Translations under genes and position numbers: made by a program | NCBI GenBank assembly: GCA_030272585.1 | Contig: BSYQ01000002.1 | Span: 6,386,001 to 6,450,000, forward strand | From: Bryopsis sp. KO-2023 | Lineage: Eukaryota > Chlorophyta > Ulvophyceae > Bryopsidales > Bryopsidaceae | Reading direction: 5' to 3' | DNA length: 64,000 nt | Part shown: piece after piece, positions 54,829 to 62,884 of the stretch | How positions within the stretch are numbered: position 1 is the stretch's first letter | Layout of the letters: every line of letters begins with the position of its first letter | The notes under the pieces: model-generated | Told to the model about the DNA's origin: nothing | Seen by the model: the letters and a program-made list of their open reading frames with translations, nothing else | The model's database searches: none

Positions 54829-55404
54829 TTGGTTTATTGGTGCGACAAAATCATCGACATCGATCTGGAGCGACAGGTGATTTTGCTTTCGCAGTGGTTG
54901 GAAACAATGGAACAGTTTTGCACGTTTGGGCACGAGGCAACAACTGGGGATCCCGTTCCAACAGTGTGGCAAAGTCCTCTTAACGAGAAGAAAGAGGCAA
55001 AATTTTTGGTTCCGTATCGTGGGGAAGACTTTGGAGCATTCCGACGCTCAGGAACAGGAGGGGCGGTGCTGGTTTCTGCTGATACGTTCAAGTCCAGTGG
55101 CACTCTGAAGTGCAGCAGCGCCACCTCCACATTTTATTCGATATCGAGCCTGATGTGGCTCTTTTGGGTACAACTTGCTGATAATCACGTCGATGGTCAA
55201 TGGGCTGCTGACCGGGTGAACATGCAACTGCAACGGAGGATGGACTCCACGCGTTCCCGGCAGCCATACTGGAGGTATTTGGCAGCTCTGACCGATGATA
55301 CCACTATCGAGGTGTGGCACGACGTGTTGTTGTGCATTTTAATGTTTCTGCTATCGATGGCATTTGCCCGGCGAGGCATTCTTGGTAATAGGAGGAAACA
55401 ATAA
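54829..55404 (+). CDS. DIRS-like element ORF, 191 aa (copy C)
   Basis: Same protein as at 52,749-53,324 (minus). Intactness in both arms may reflect recent duplication or gene conversion rather than selection. Function unknown. Confidence 0.45.
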   Translation: MVYWCDKIIDIDLERQVILLSQWLETMEQFCTFGHEATTGDPVPTVWQSPLNEKKEAKFLVPYRGEDFGAFRRSGTGGAVLVSADTFKSSGTLKCSSATSTFYSISSLMWLFWVQLADNHVDGQWAADRVNMQLQRRMDSTRSRQPYWRYLAALTDDTTIEVWHDVLLCILMFLLSMAFARRGILGNRRKQ

Positions 55405-55719
55405 AACAAGGAGGCCATGTGCGGGAAAGCAATGAGGCTCTCGTGGCCCACGTTTTCTAGAATTATGCCTCTGGCGATTGGATGAGCTACCAGCTCTGAG
55501 GGAGGGGCTACAGCAGCAGTCAATACGGACATCCCAGGTAGAGGGTCCACGTTCGGGTTCGTTGGAGCGGGTTCTTCAAGGTGGCTTAACCGAACGTGGA
55601 CTTGACGGCGCCTGCAGACCCCTTGGGCCCCCGCTTGTTCGCGGGATCGAAGGCATCTTCCGCTGTGCTGGTGAGCGAGGACTCCCTGCCCCCATCACGC
55701 GCATCGATGGTTATGGGGC

Positions 55720-55857
55720 AAAATGATTCTATCAAAACAATGGCTGTGTTTATTGGGACAATTCTGGTTTTTATTTTAAGATCCTGTATTTTATTATTTA
55801 GTGTTCATGTGTGTCCGTGTTCTTGGGTGGGACTGCCCCAACGATTTTCCGTCATAA
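55720..55857 (+). repeat. 138-bp repeat of DIRS-like element
   Basis: From AAAATGATTCTATCAAAACA to TTTTCCGTCATAAA. It recurs at 56,277-56,414, with inverse copies at 51,738-51,880 and 52,294-52,435 and a partial copy at 51,674-51,737. Direct copies 420 bp apart could be split terminal repeats. Confidence 0.75.
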
Positions 55858-56276
55858 ATGTCTTCAACGTCAGTTGAAAAGTTTATGCGGCAGTTGGGCA
55901 CAGGGCGGGTAGTTTTGTGATTGTGGAGGTACTTGGCTTAGCTGTACTCGTTTGAGTGGTCAGGATTTGATGTGCGTATTCGGTGGTTCTGGTGCTGCCA
56001 GGGTGGCAGTCAGACATTTAGTTTGTGCGGTTCTGATTGCAGCATTACAATGCACAGCACAGCACCGCTGTACGACTGTAGTGCTGCACAGCAAGGATAT
56101 AAGCGGGCCATTTGTTTTGCTATTCACTTTTCTGCTCTCCCACCCACCCGCCCGGTCTATCGGCTTTTTGAATTACATTAGGAAGTTTGGATAAATGGGT
56201 TTTTATGGATTTTATGGGTTTTTGTCGCTCTCTGGCTCCGAAAAGCCAAACTGGGATATTCTTCTTTGAGAAGGCA

Positions 56277-56414
56277 AAATGATTCGATCAAAACAATGGC
56301 TGTGTTTATTGGGACAATTCTGGTTTTTATTTTAAGATCCTGTATTTTATTATTTAGTGTTCATGTGTGTCCGTGTTCTTGGGTGGGACTGCCCCAACGA
56401 TTTTCCGTCATAAA
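56277..56414 (+). repeat. 138-bp repeat of DIRS-like element, outer copy
   Basis: Outer copy of the repeat at 55,720-55,857. Its end is the junction with chromovirus gag. Confidence 0.75.
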
Positions 56415-56585
56415 CCAGTGCCTGCCGTGAGTGCAGTTGAAATGCCTGGTCCATCGTCAGCACCACTTCATGCTGTTCCTCATTTACCTCAAGTAGCGGT
56501 TTTAACACCACCTGCAGCGCCTATGATGCCACCTTCATTAATTCCATTTCAATTCCCTGTTCAGCCACAGATACAAACACAACTG

Positions 56586-56632
56586 TAGCGGTTTGCCCTA
56601 CGCAACTTGTAATTCTGTTTCTGTTTCTGTTT
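56586..56632 (+). mobile_element. 47-nt LINE-tail micro-insertion in gag
   Basis: TAGCGGTTTGCCCTACGCAA, then CTTGTAAT and TTCTGT units, between exact CAAACACAACTG copies (56,574-56,585; 56,633-56,644). It brings a TAG stop into gag. Confidence 0.92.
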
Positions 56633-57111
56633 CAAACACAACTGGGTATTCCAGTAGGGGTGACTGCACGACCCTCTGGAATGGGAATCCCAGCTAGTAA
56701 TCCCTTTGATCTTCTCACCACAGGCCAAATGGGGTCTGGGTTAGGAAGTGGAAATCAAGGGTCAGGCGGGAGAAATGAAGAAGACCCCAATGGACCTAAT
56801 GGCCCTGAGGGTTCAGGTGGACCAAATGGTTCAGGGAGACCTGGTGGCGAGGGTGGATCAGGAGGACCTGGAGGGGGACCTGGAGGGTCTGGAGGAGGAC
56901 CTGGAGGAGGACCTGGAGGACCAGGAGGACGACCTGGTGCTCCAGGAGGGCCAGGAGGGCCAGGAGGACCTGGTGCTCCAGGAGGTCCAGGGGGTCCAGG
57001 TGGACCTGGAGACCCCCAGAATCCGATTAACTTAGTTAGCCCACGAGGAAGCGGTGGTCGAAAACAAATCAAACTCCAAGCACCAGAAAAATTCAGTGGT
57101 GACGAGCGTGT

Positions 57112-57135
57112 GCAACATGTAATTTCTGTTTCTGT
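57112..57135 (+). mobile_element. 24-nt in-frame LINE-tail insertion in gag
   Basis: The sequence GCAACATGTAATTTCTG continuing TTTCTGTG adds eight codons (QHVISVSV) between GDERV and SATEW without breaking the frame. The target duplication is short (GTGT). The bases match the LINE family-2 end (CGCAACATGTAAT). Confidence 0.7.
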
Positions 57136-57396
57136 GTCTGCCACTGAGTGGGTGCTTGCGATGAAACGTTGGCTGATTAATCAGCATATACACCAGATGG
57201 ATTGGCTTAGCTGTTTCCAGTCCAATCTAACCGGGGACGCTTTATCGTGGCTCAACCTGATGGAGCTACAAATCATGAACGCGGAAAAGCTCGACTACGC
57301 CAATTGGCAGTCGTTTACAAAAGAGTTACGCGAAGTGTTTGAGCCCGTTTCATTGGTAGAAAACGCCAGAAAACAGCTTCGTACACTGAAGCAAAC

Positions 57397-58045
57397 GGTT
57401 CACGGTTTGGAGATCGATGCTGTGGACTTGAGTGATAGAGACGTGCCTTTGAACGAGAGGTATTGTCCGTTTTGTTTGGACGCTGGGGTTTCGACGCCTG
57501 AAAACGAGGTGCAGTTTCTTTTTGCTTGTCCGCTTTATGTGCGGTTGCGTGTGAACTCGGTCGTGGAAGAGAGTCGTGGCTCTCTATTTCGTTTGTTTAA
57601 TTGTCCGGGGCAGGTTCGTGTGGCTGTTTATATTCGCCGGGCGCTCGCCTTGCGTAGGGAGTGGTTGGACGCTCGTTCGTAGTGGGCTTGTAGCGACTGG
57701 TGGTGTTTGTTTTTCGTTGTTCTGGATGTTTCGTTTGATGGGGAAGTTGGTGTTCTTCGTTGTTTGCTTTGTTTGTTGGGCGCTCGCTCCGGGTTTCTGA
57801 GTTGGAAGCGACCGATTCTTGTGTTTGGTTTTATGTTTTGACGTTTGGGCTCTTTCTTGAGTTTCGATTGGGGATTTCTGGTTTCAGAGACGTTGGAACT
57901 TTTTTGTTTTAGGAGATTTTGTTCATTTAGGAGTTGATTACATTCAGAGGCTTTTGCCTTGCTTCGAACGTTGGGACACGATTCACTCATGTATGTCGTT
58001 GCAACAGGGCGGTTTGCCCTACGCAACTTGTAATCCTTGTTTCCT
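57397..58045 (+). mobile_element. 5'-truncated LINE (family 1, CCTTG tail) in gag, 649 bp
   Basis: ORF2 C-terminus plus 3' UTR between exact TGAAGCAAAC copies (57,387-57,396; 58,046-58,055). The gag frame fuses by chance into the LINE frame to 57,682. Confidence 0.92.
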
Positions 58046-58481
58046 TGAAGCAAACAGGTGGAGCTACTGGCCACATCAAGTTGTTTCGGAAACTTATGTT
58101 TCGTTTGCCCAACTTGCCGGCAGAAGAACGTTATGCGGCGTTTGTTGATGGCCTGGCGGATAAAAATTTACAGGCTCAGGTGATGACCTTATGAGACGGC
58201 GATCTCGATAAAGCCATCATAACTGTGCAGCGCCTGAGTGCAATAGTTCCTAACACTCGGGGAGGCTTTTCGTTTCGGGGTCGTGGACGTGGTCGAGGGG
58301 GTGGACGTGGTGGCAAACCAACCCAGGCCGCCAGTGTCACCCAAATAGAGAGTCCAACACAAGCAAATGCTATACAGCAAAAAGGTCAGCTTAACACACA
58401 GAATAAGCGTGGCTGAGGGGGTGGACGCCCCTCAAACTTTAAGTGTTATTTGTGCGGCAAAGCTGACCACGGGATTCGGCA

Positions 58482-61400
58482 ATGCCCCCAGCTCCCAAAC
58501 GCTCAGAAGCGAGCGTTGGAAAAGGGAAACTGAATATGGGAGCAGGCGTTGGGTCAGCCGTGTTCCCAGAATTACAATCTAATGTACCCACAAGCACATC
58601 TGCCCTACTAAACGAAGATGTGTTAGAGACACCGATCTCTGCAGCCCCTATTGTAGAGAAGGCAGCTTTTGCGCCAGATGGGGTAACTCTGGGCAATTCT
58701 ATACAGCAGTCTCATTCGGGGATAGAGGGTGGTGAAGAGGCCACTTTAGCACCTCCTATCAGAGTGGAAACCAGTGATGGATTGGTAGACACAACTCAGA
58801 ATAGTGAAAGCAAGTCTGTAGCGCAGGCTAATGCACATTACAAGGGCTATGAGTTGTTGGGAGAGATAGGGAAGAAATCAGCAACGGCCTATATAGATTC
58901 TGGTAGCACAGCAAACTACATCAGCTTAGAAACGGTTCAACAGTTGGGCTTACAATATGAACCGAGGGAAAACACAGTCAAGTTTTTGGATGGAACGGAG
59001 AGCAAGTCCATAGGCAGATGCCATGGAATTCAATTCACTTGCAACAGGATCAAACTGCACTTTGATGCAGATGTACTGCCCAAAAGCGGGTATCCTATTT
59101 TATTGGGTTTACCATGGTTGATCCATTATAATCCAAAAGTAAACTTCAAGACTGGGGAGATAACAATAGAGAAAGGCAAGCATACCGTGAGACTTCCTCT
59201 TTCAGTCATGCCAGAGTATAATCTCCAGGCATCAGGGAAGACTGAGCTATCTTTCTGTTCTAGCACAAGGATTCAGAAACAGCTGGAAAAGGGAAAGATT
59301 AGTCACGTGGTAATGGTTGTCATCAGACCAGAGGATGACACCAAAAGGGGTGTGGAAACAGTTCCAGAAGAGAGAACTGGAGATGATTTAGACAAGCTCA
59401 TCAATCCAGACATGGATCCAAGAATTCAAGCAGTTCTAACCAAACACAGAAACGTGTTTGCTAAGAACCTCCCTAAGGGTGTGCCTCCAGTGCGGCTGGG
59501 GCATGAATTTCGCATTGATCTAGAAGAGGGGACAGAGCCTATGTACAGGCCTCTGTATAAATTATCCCCTATGGAACTGGATGAAGTTAAAAGGCAGATT
59601 GATTATCTGCTGGAGATGGATTTCATTGAGCCATCTCAATCCCCTTTTGGGGCTCCTATTCTTTTTGTTCCTAAAAAGGATGGAGGCCTCAGAATGTGCC
59701 TGGACTATAGGTGGTTGAATAAAGCCACCGTGAAAAATAGATACCCCCTTCCTCTACCAGAGGAAATGATTGACAGAATAGAGGGGGCTGGTATCTTTAC
59801 GAAACTGGATTTAAGATCAGGGTATTGGCAAATGCCCATGAAAGTAGAGGACAGGCCTAAGACAGCCTTTAGAAGCAGGTTTGGGCATTATCAATTCAAG
59901 GTCCTTAGTTTTGGATTGACGAATGCACCTGCTCAGTACATGAACATGATCAACGATATCTTCAAGGATATGTTGGATCTGTTTGTGTTGATCTTTATAG
60001 ATGATCTTCTGATTTACTCGCAAAGTATCTCAGAGCACGTGGAACATCTAGACGCTGTTCTAGGAAGACTGGAAAAGTTCAAACTCTTTGCTAAAGGGAG
60101 CAAGAGTGAAATCTGTGTGACGGAGACAGATTTCTGTGGCTTTTGGCTTTGTTCCAAAGGCATCTCAGCCATGGATGTGAAAGTAAAAGCAATAAGGGAC
60201 TGGAAGCCTTTGAAAACGGTCACTGATGTCAGGAGTTTTCTGGGCATGGTCTCCTTTTATAGGAGATTCATCCCTGAGTTTGCAAAGATTGCTGGCCCAC
60301 TACATGATTTAACTAAGGAAAATGTCATGTGGGATTGGGGTCCAGCTCAGGAAAAAGCTTTTCAAACACTAAAAACGGTGTTAATGAGGAAACCAGTACT
60401 GATTCATCCTGATCCCAAGGAGGATTATACGGTGATCAGTGATGCATCAGGAGATGCAACTGGTGGGGTCCTTTGTCAAGACCATGGACATGGATTACAA
60501 CCCATTGCGTACTGCAGCAGAAGGTTATCCCAATCAGAGCAAAAGTATTCGGTGTATGAAAGGGAACTGTTGGGTATCGCTTACTGTCTCATGCAATGGA
60601 GACACTATTTAGAAGGGTGTCCAGGGGCGGTTACAGTCCTGACTGACCATCAGCCCCTCACAAATTTCATGGATCAAAAGCACATGACAAGGCCTCAGGC
60701 GAGATGGCTGAGAGCAGGACATTTCCTAAGCATCAAGCCCAAGATTCACTATATTCAAGGGAAGTTGAATCTGGTGGCTGATGCCTTATCAAGGAGTCTA
60801 CCTTCCTCTACTGAATCTAATGTGATTAGTTCAGATAGACCCAGTGAAGAAGAAATCACAGTGTGGAAGCAAACGCTACTCACTGATGATGAGATTAAGG
60901 ATCGATATCAGCAGCTACTACAGGGAGATCAGATAGCTGGAATGGGATTGAACGAGTTTGGTTTGGTGCTCTACAAAGCACCAGATGCACTCATGAAATT
61001 ATGGGTTCCTCAGGAGCTAAGGCGAAAGATATTAGCAGAGGAACATGATCATCAGATTGCAGGTCATTTGGGCATGGACAGAACTTATGATCTGGTGGCA
61101 AGGAAATACTATTGGCCTCAGATGAAGAAAGATATCCGAGAGTATGTCAAAACCTGTGATCAGTGTCAACAAATGAAGCCTGAGTTAAAGGCTCAGAAGG
61201 GATTGATTCAACCCCTTCCAATCCCCACCAGGAAATGGGATCATATCACAACAGATCTAGTGACTGATCTGCCGGTATCAGAAGGATATGATGCTGTAGC
61301 AGTCTTTGTTGATAGACTGACGAAAATGGTGAAGTTCCTACCGTGCACAAAAACGATTGATGCAAAAGGATATGCACAATTGTTCTTTGATAATATCTTC

Positions 61401-62312
61401 AGGCATTTTGGAGTACCCAGCACGATTATCAGTGATAGGGACACAAGGTTTGTGTCTAAGTTCTGGAGAGAATTAATGAATTGTTTGGGGACTCAGGTGC
61501 GAATGTCTACGGCATTCCATCCCCAAACAGATGGGCAGAGTGAAGTGAGCATAAGAACGCTTGAAAACTTCCTCAGGCCATATGTTGAACAACATCCAGA
61601 AGAGTGGGTGCAAAGCTTAGGGGTATGTGAGTTTGCAGCCAATAATGCAGTGCATTCTGCAACTGGCTACAGCCCCTTCTATTTGATGTATGGAACACAT
61701 CCCCAAATGCCTGGGAATCTACTGGCGGGAACTTTGAACATGGAATCACAAGCTGTGAAAGAAATGTTGGAGGATATGCAAACAACACTAACAGATGCGA
61801 GAGAAAAATATCAGGGTGCACAAGACAGGATGAGAGAACAAGCTAATAAGAAGAGGAGAGATGTGCAATTCAGAGTAGGGGATAAGGTTCTCTTAGCGAC
61901 CAAAACCTTAAACCTGTCCCTACTGAAGCACATACCCGTTAAGATTAGAAGGAGGTTTATTGGTCCCTTCGTAATCTCTGCGGTAATTAGCTCAGTAGCT
62001 TATAAGCTAGCTCTGCCTGATACGTGGAAGCTGCATCCAGTCTTTCATATATCGAAACTAAGGCAATTTCAAGAGAGTGTCAAGTTTCCTAGAGAAGTGT
62101 TAGCACCTCCAGCAATTTTAGATAATGAGGGTGAACCAGAATATGAGGTAGAGGCTATTATTAGACATCGATTTGCTGGTAGAAGAAGAAGATATTTAGT
62201 TGTTTGGGTAGGTTACCCTTTGGCAGAGGCCACATGGGAGCCTGAAAACCATCTACTAAATGCCCCTATACTCTTGGCTGAGTACAAGAAAAGAGTTGGT
62301 ATCAAAGGGTAG
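58482..62312 (+). CDS. Chromovirus Pol: protease, RT, RNase H, integrase, chromodomain
   Basis: 1,276 codons open from the first ATG, though translation probably enters at the 58,524 frameshift site. Protease: DSGS near residue 139. RT: LDLRSGYWQMPM, FGLTNAPAQ and FIDD near 505. RNase H: SDASGDATGG near 652 and YCSRRLSQSEQKYSVYERE. Integrase: the zinc finger HLGM...CDQCQQ near 860-900, catalytic DLVTDL, IISDRDTRF, and the Glu after HPQTDGQS. Chromodomain in the last 60 residues (YEVEAIIRHRF...YLVVWVGYPLAEATWEPENHLL), which in chromoviruses steers integration to modified chromatin. No stop or frameshift breaks it, in contrast to gag. Confidence 0.93.
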   Translation: MPPAPKRSEASVGKGKLNMGAGVGSAVFPELQSNVPTSTSALLNEDVLETPISAAPIVEKAAFAPDGVTLGNSIQQSHSGIEGGEEATLAPPIRVETSDGLVDTTQNSESKSVAQANAHYKGYELLGEIGKKSATAYIDSGSTANYISLETVQQLGLQYEPRENTVKFLDGTESKSIGRCHGIQFTCNRIKLHFDADVLPKSGYPILLGLPWLIHYNPKVNFKTGEITIEKGKHTVRLPLSVMPEYNLQASGKTELSFCSSTRIQKQLEKGKISHVVMVVIRPEDDTKRGVETVPEERTGDDLDKLINPDMDPRIQAVLTKHRNVFAKNLPKGVPPVRLGHEFRIDLEEGTEPMYRPLYKLSPMELDEVKRQIDYLLEMDFIEPSQSPFGAPILFVPKKDGGLRMCLDYRWLNKATVKNRYPLPLPEEMIDRIEGAGIFTKLDLRSGYWQMPMKVEDRPKTAFRSRFGHYQFKVLSFGLTNAPAQYMNMINDIFKDMLDLFVLIFIDDLLIYSQSISEHVEHLDAVLGRLEKFKLFAKGSKSEICVTETDFCGFWLCSKGISAMDVKVKAIRDWKPLKTVTDVRSFLGMVSFYRRFIPEFAKIAGPLHDLTKENVMWDWGPAQEKAFQTLKTVLMRKPVLIHPDPKEDYTVISDASGDATGGVLCQDHGHGLQPIAYCSRRLSQSEQKYSVYERELLGIAYCLMQWRHYLEGCPGAVTVLTDHQPLTNFMDQKHMTRPQARWLRAGHFLSIKPKIHYIQGKLNLVADALSRSLPSSTESNVISSDRPSEEEITVWKQTLLTDDEIKDRYQQLLQGDQIAGMGLNEFGLVLYKAPDALMKLWVPQELRRKILAEEHDHQIAGHLGMDRTYDLVARKYYWPQMKKDIREYVKTCDQCQQMKPELKAQKGLIQPLPIPTRKWDHITTDLVTDLPVSEGYDAVAVFVDRLTKMVKFLPCTKTIDAKGYAQLFFDNIFRHFGVPSTIISDRDTRFVSKFWRELMNCLGTQVRMSTAFHPQTDGQSEVSIRTLENFLRPYVEQHPEEWVQSLGVCEFAANNAVHSATGYSPFYLMYGTHPQMPGNLLAGTLNMESQAVKEMLEDMQTTLTDAREKYQGAQDRMREQANKKRRDVQFRVGDKVLLATKTLNLSLLKHIPVKIRRRFIGPFVISAVISSVAYKLALPDTWKLHPVFHISKLRQFQESVKFPREVLAPPAILDNEGEPEYEVEAIIRHRFAGRRRRYLVVWVGYPLAEATWEPENHLLNAPILLAEYKKRVGIKG
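58521..58533 (+). promoter_or_regulatory. -1 programmed frameshift site at gag/pol junction
   Basis: In the gag frame the codons read AAG GGA AAC TGA. The heptamer G GGA AAC (58,524-58,530) is a canonical X XXY YYZ slippery site, directly before the gag stop. Slipping back one base enters the pol frame, which is open here. The site A AAG GGA overlaps it. I did not model a downstream pseudoknot. Confidence 0.75.
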
Positions 62313-62880
62313 ATTTCAATTTGCATTTGGGTTGTCTAGCCACGAGACACTGTCTTAGAGGCTAGGTGATGGACTGGCTAAGGGAAATCCGTGGGTTTAG
62401 TAGCAGAAGAGAGCATCTGGGTGTATGGGCACTTATGGGTACTAACTTTTGTGCTAAGCTAGGGATTGCTGGTATCCTAGCACAAGGCTGTAAGAGTCAG
62501 CCTACTATGCAATTGAATTTTATTCTGGTGAGGGCACCAAGTCACCCCGGGGGGGAGGCATTGATACCAGCATGGGTCCCTGAGACGTCAAGGACGTCAA
62601 ACAGACATTGGGATGTACACACTCGAGGTAACCACCACTACTGCCGCCGCCACTGGTCAGAACTGAAGGGTTAACGCTCAGAGCAAGAGAAAGAGAGTCA
62701 AGGAGGAAAGGGTCAAGCTCTAGAGACAGCTGGGTTTGCTGGAGGCGTTGTATCAGTGGACAGTGAATGGGGACTCCCCATTGGGGAGTGAGTCAGTGGG
62801 ATCAGAACGAGGAAACACCTCGGGTTATCGAACTTTAAAAGGAGTGAAGTGAGGGGACGTTTGTAACTGTTCTTGTTTGG
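62313..62880 (+). other. Chromovirus 3' region, possible LTR
   Basis: Non-coding sequence after pol. It has the possible polypurine tract and a GACGTCAAGGACGTCA motif shared with the MITE-like repeats. It ends where LINE coding sequence begins. No gene is seen. Confidence 0.4.
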
Positions 62881-62884
62881 CTAC

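Larger units (their letters stand above)
54520..56414 (+). mobile_element. DIRS-like element, copy C
   Basis: Starts inside the C-terminal domain (LDLWRAERNWVFPPIENV) and continues through the 191-residue ORF and the 3' region, ending at the second 138-bp repeat (CGATTTTCCGTCATAAA). Chromovirus gag sequence begins at the next base, so this end abuts or truncates the chromovirus. Confidence 0.65.
56415..58533 (+). pseudogene. Chromovirus gag, interrupted
   Basis: Segments 56,415-57,396 and 58,056-58,533 are gag. In order: a Pro-rich start, a collagen-like GGPGG/GAPGG stretch (about 56,800-57,010), the capsid-like core (WVLAMKRWL; LSWLNLME), an RGRGRGGGRGG basic region and a CCHC knuckle (CYLCGKADHGIRQC at 58,444). 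Breaks are three LINE-tail insertions (47 nt, 24 nt and 649 nt) and TGA codons at about 58,192 and 58,414. Gag would form the particle shell and package RNA. This copy cannot make it. Confidence 0.8.
56415..62880 (+). mobile_element. Ty3/gypsy chromovirus, 5'-truncated
   Basis: Gag (broken) and Pol (intact) in the order gag, PR, RT, RNase H, IN, chromodomain. The 5' LTR and start of gag are missing, replaced by the DIRS-like copy. A purine run CCGGGGGGGAGGCA near 62,555, followed by TTGATACC, may be the polypurine tract and start of a 3' LTR. With only one LTR this cannot be confirmed. Confidence 0.85.

Noticed and set aside
56755-57144. Minus-strand proline-rich frame
   Set aside because: It is the reverse of the Gly-rich part of gag.
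62313-62880. A confident 3' LTR for the chromovirus
   Set aside because: There is no 5' LTR in the window for comparison, and the TG...CA boundaries are not unique.
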